This document shows, piece by piece, positions 13,724 to 13,808 of a stretch of DNA of 13,808 nucleotides. The DNA is from Methanosarcinales archaeon (GTDB lineage: Archaea > Halobacteriota > Methanosarcinia > Methanosarcinales > Methanocomedenaceae): NCBI GenBank assembly GCA_030614485.1, contig JAUWTY010000009.1, positions 1-13,808 on the forward strand, in the 5' to 3' direction. The position numbers and the translations under genes are program-made. Numbering within the stretch: position 1 is the stretch's first letter; every line of letters starts with the position of its first letter. The notes below the pieces were generated by a model. That model worked only from the letters and a program-made list of their open reading frames with translations. It was not told where the DNA came from and did not search any database.

Positions 13724-13808
13724 TCATTCAGAAGGTACGGGAAAACTAACTATTTCCACACCTGCCTTATTAAAGAATCTTATTGCCTCGTCGTCAGGAT
13801 AATGATTT
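13724..13808 (-). CDS. C-terminal end of an unidentified protein (cut by the window edge)
   Basis: On the minus strand the frame from the window edge is open for 27 codons (NHYPDDEAIRFFNKAGVEIV, then SFPVPSE) and stops with TGA at 13724-13726. The alternating charged/hydrophobic pattern looks like genuine protein ending in a helix-strand unit, but no family can be assigned. It lies upstream of the tetrapyrrole operon on the same strand, separated by the broken membrane-protein gene. Confidence 0.45.
   Translation of the reverse strand, partial: NHYPDDEAIRFFNKAGVEIVSFPVPSE

Noticed and set aside
1..13808. CRISPR arrays, tRNA or rRNA genes
   Set aside because: No regularly spaced direct repeats and no recognisable tRNA or rRNA sequence were seen on either strand.

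Overview
The window looks like a chromosomal segment of a euryarchaeon, most likely in or near the Methanosarcinales, including ANME-2/Methanoperedens-type lineages. The main reasons are the archaeal ribosomal stalk cluster (L11, L1, P0-type L10, P1/P2-type L12) next to Spt5, SecE and an FtsZ1-type FtsZ; an archaeal-type D-aminoacyl-tRNA deacylase; and a tetrapyrrole cluster with a siroheme-decarboxylase (alternative haem pathway) protein. Several TTG or GTG starts, AT-rich TATA-like boxes and GGTGAT-type ribosome binding sites fit this. The lineage is an inference from gene content and remembered family features, since no database search was possible.

Layout. Positions 1-172 hold the 3' tail of something cut by the window edge, perhaps a TnpB end with its hairpin, followed by a promoter region. 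Positions 173-1375 (+) encode a duplicated PhoU/TrkA-C regulatory protein. It converges on a minus-strand block that reads, in transcription order, dtdA (7506 to 6175), ftsZ, a strong hairpin plus T-run, then secE, spt5, rpl11, a structured leader, rpl1, rpl10 and rpl12, ending in a hairpin/T-tract terminator at about 1411-1486. Positions 7591-9769 form a small accessory patch: a three-helix membrane protein (+), a KaiC-like ATPase with degenerate catalytic motifs (-), and a SAM methyltransferase broken by a frameshift (+). Positions 9779-13235 (-) are a tetrapyrrole operon in the order ahbB-like, precorrin-2 dehydrogenase, hemA, hemB. Beyond it lies a decayed paralogue of the membrane protein (+, 13334-13709) and the last 27 codons of an unidentified minus-strand gene. 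No stretch longer than 300 bases is left without a gene or pseudogene.

How the genes work together. The stalk proteins, Spt5 and SecE form a standard translation/transcription/secretion block. HemA and HemB make porphobilinogen from glutamyl-tRNA (with GSA aminomutase encoded elsewhere). The dehydrogenase turns precorrin-2 into sirohydrochlorin, and the AhbB-like protein acts on sirohaem towards haem, so the operon covers early and middle steps of sirohaem/haem (and cobamide/F430) supply.

The observations most worth a second look are: a candidate switch-like leader before rpl1 that can pair with its Shine-Dalgarno sequence; dtdA lacking any ATG/GTG/TTG at its true N terminus; the KaiC-like protein without its Walker A hydroxyl residue and catalytic glutamates; the two related membrane-protein genes, one intact and one with an in-frame TAA plus a frameshift; and the frameshifted methyltransferase.
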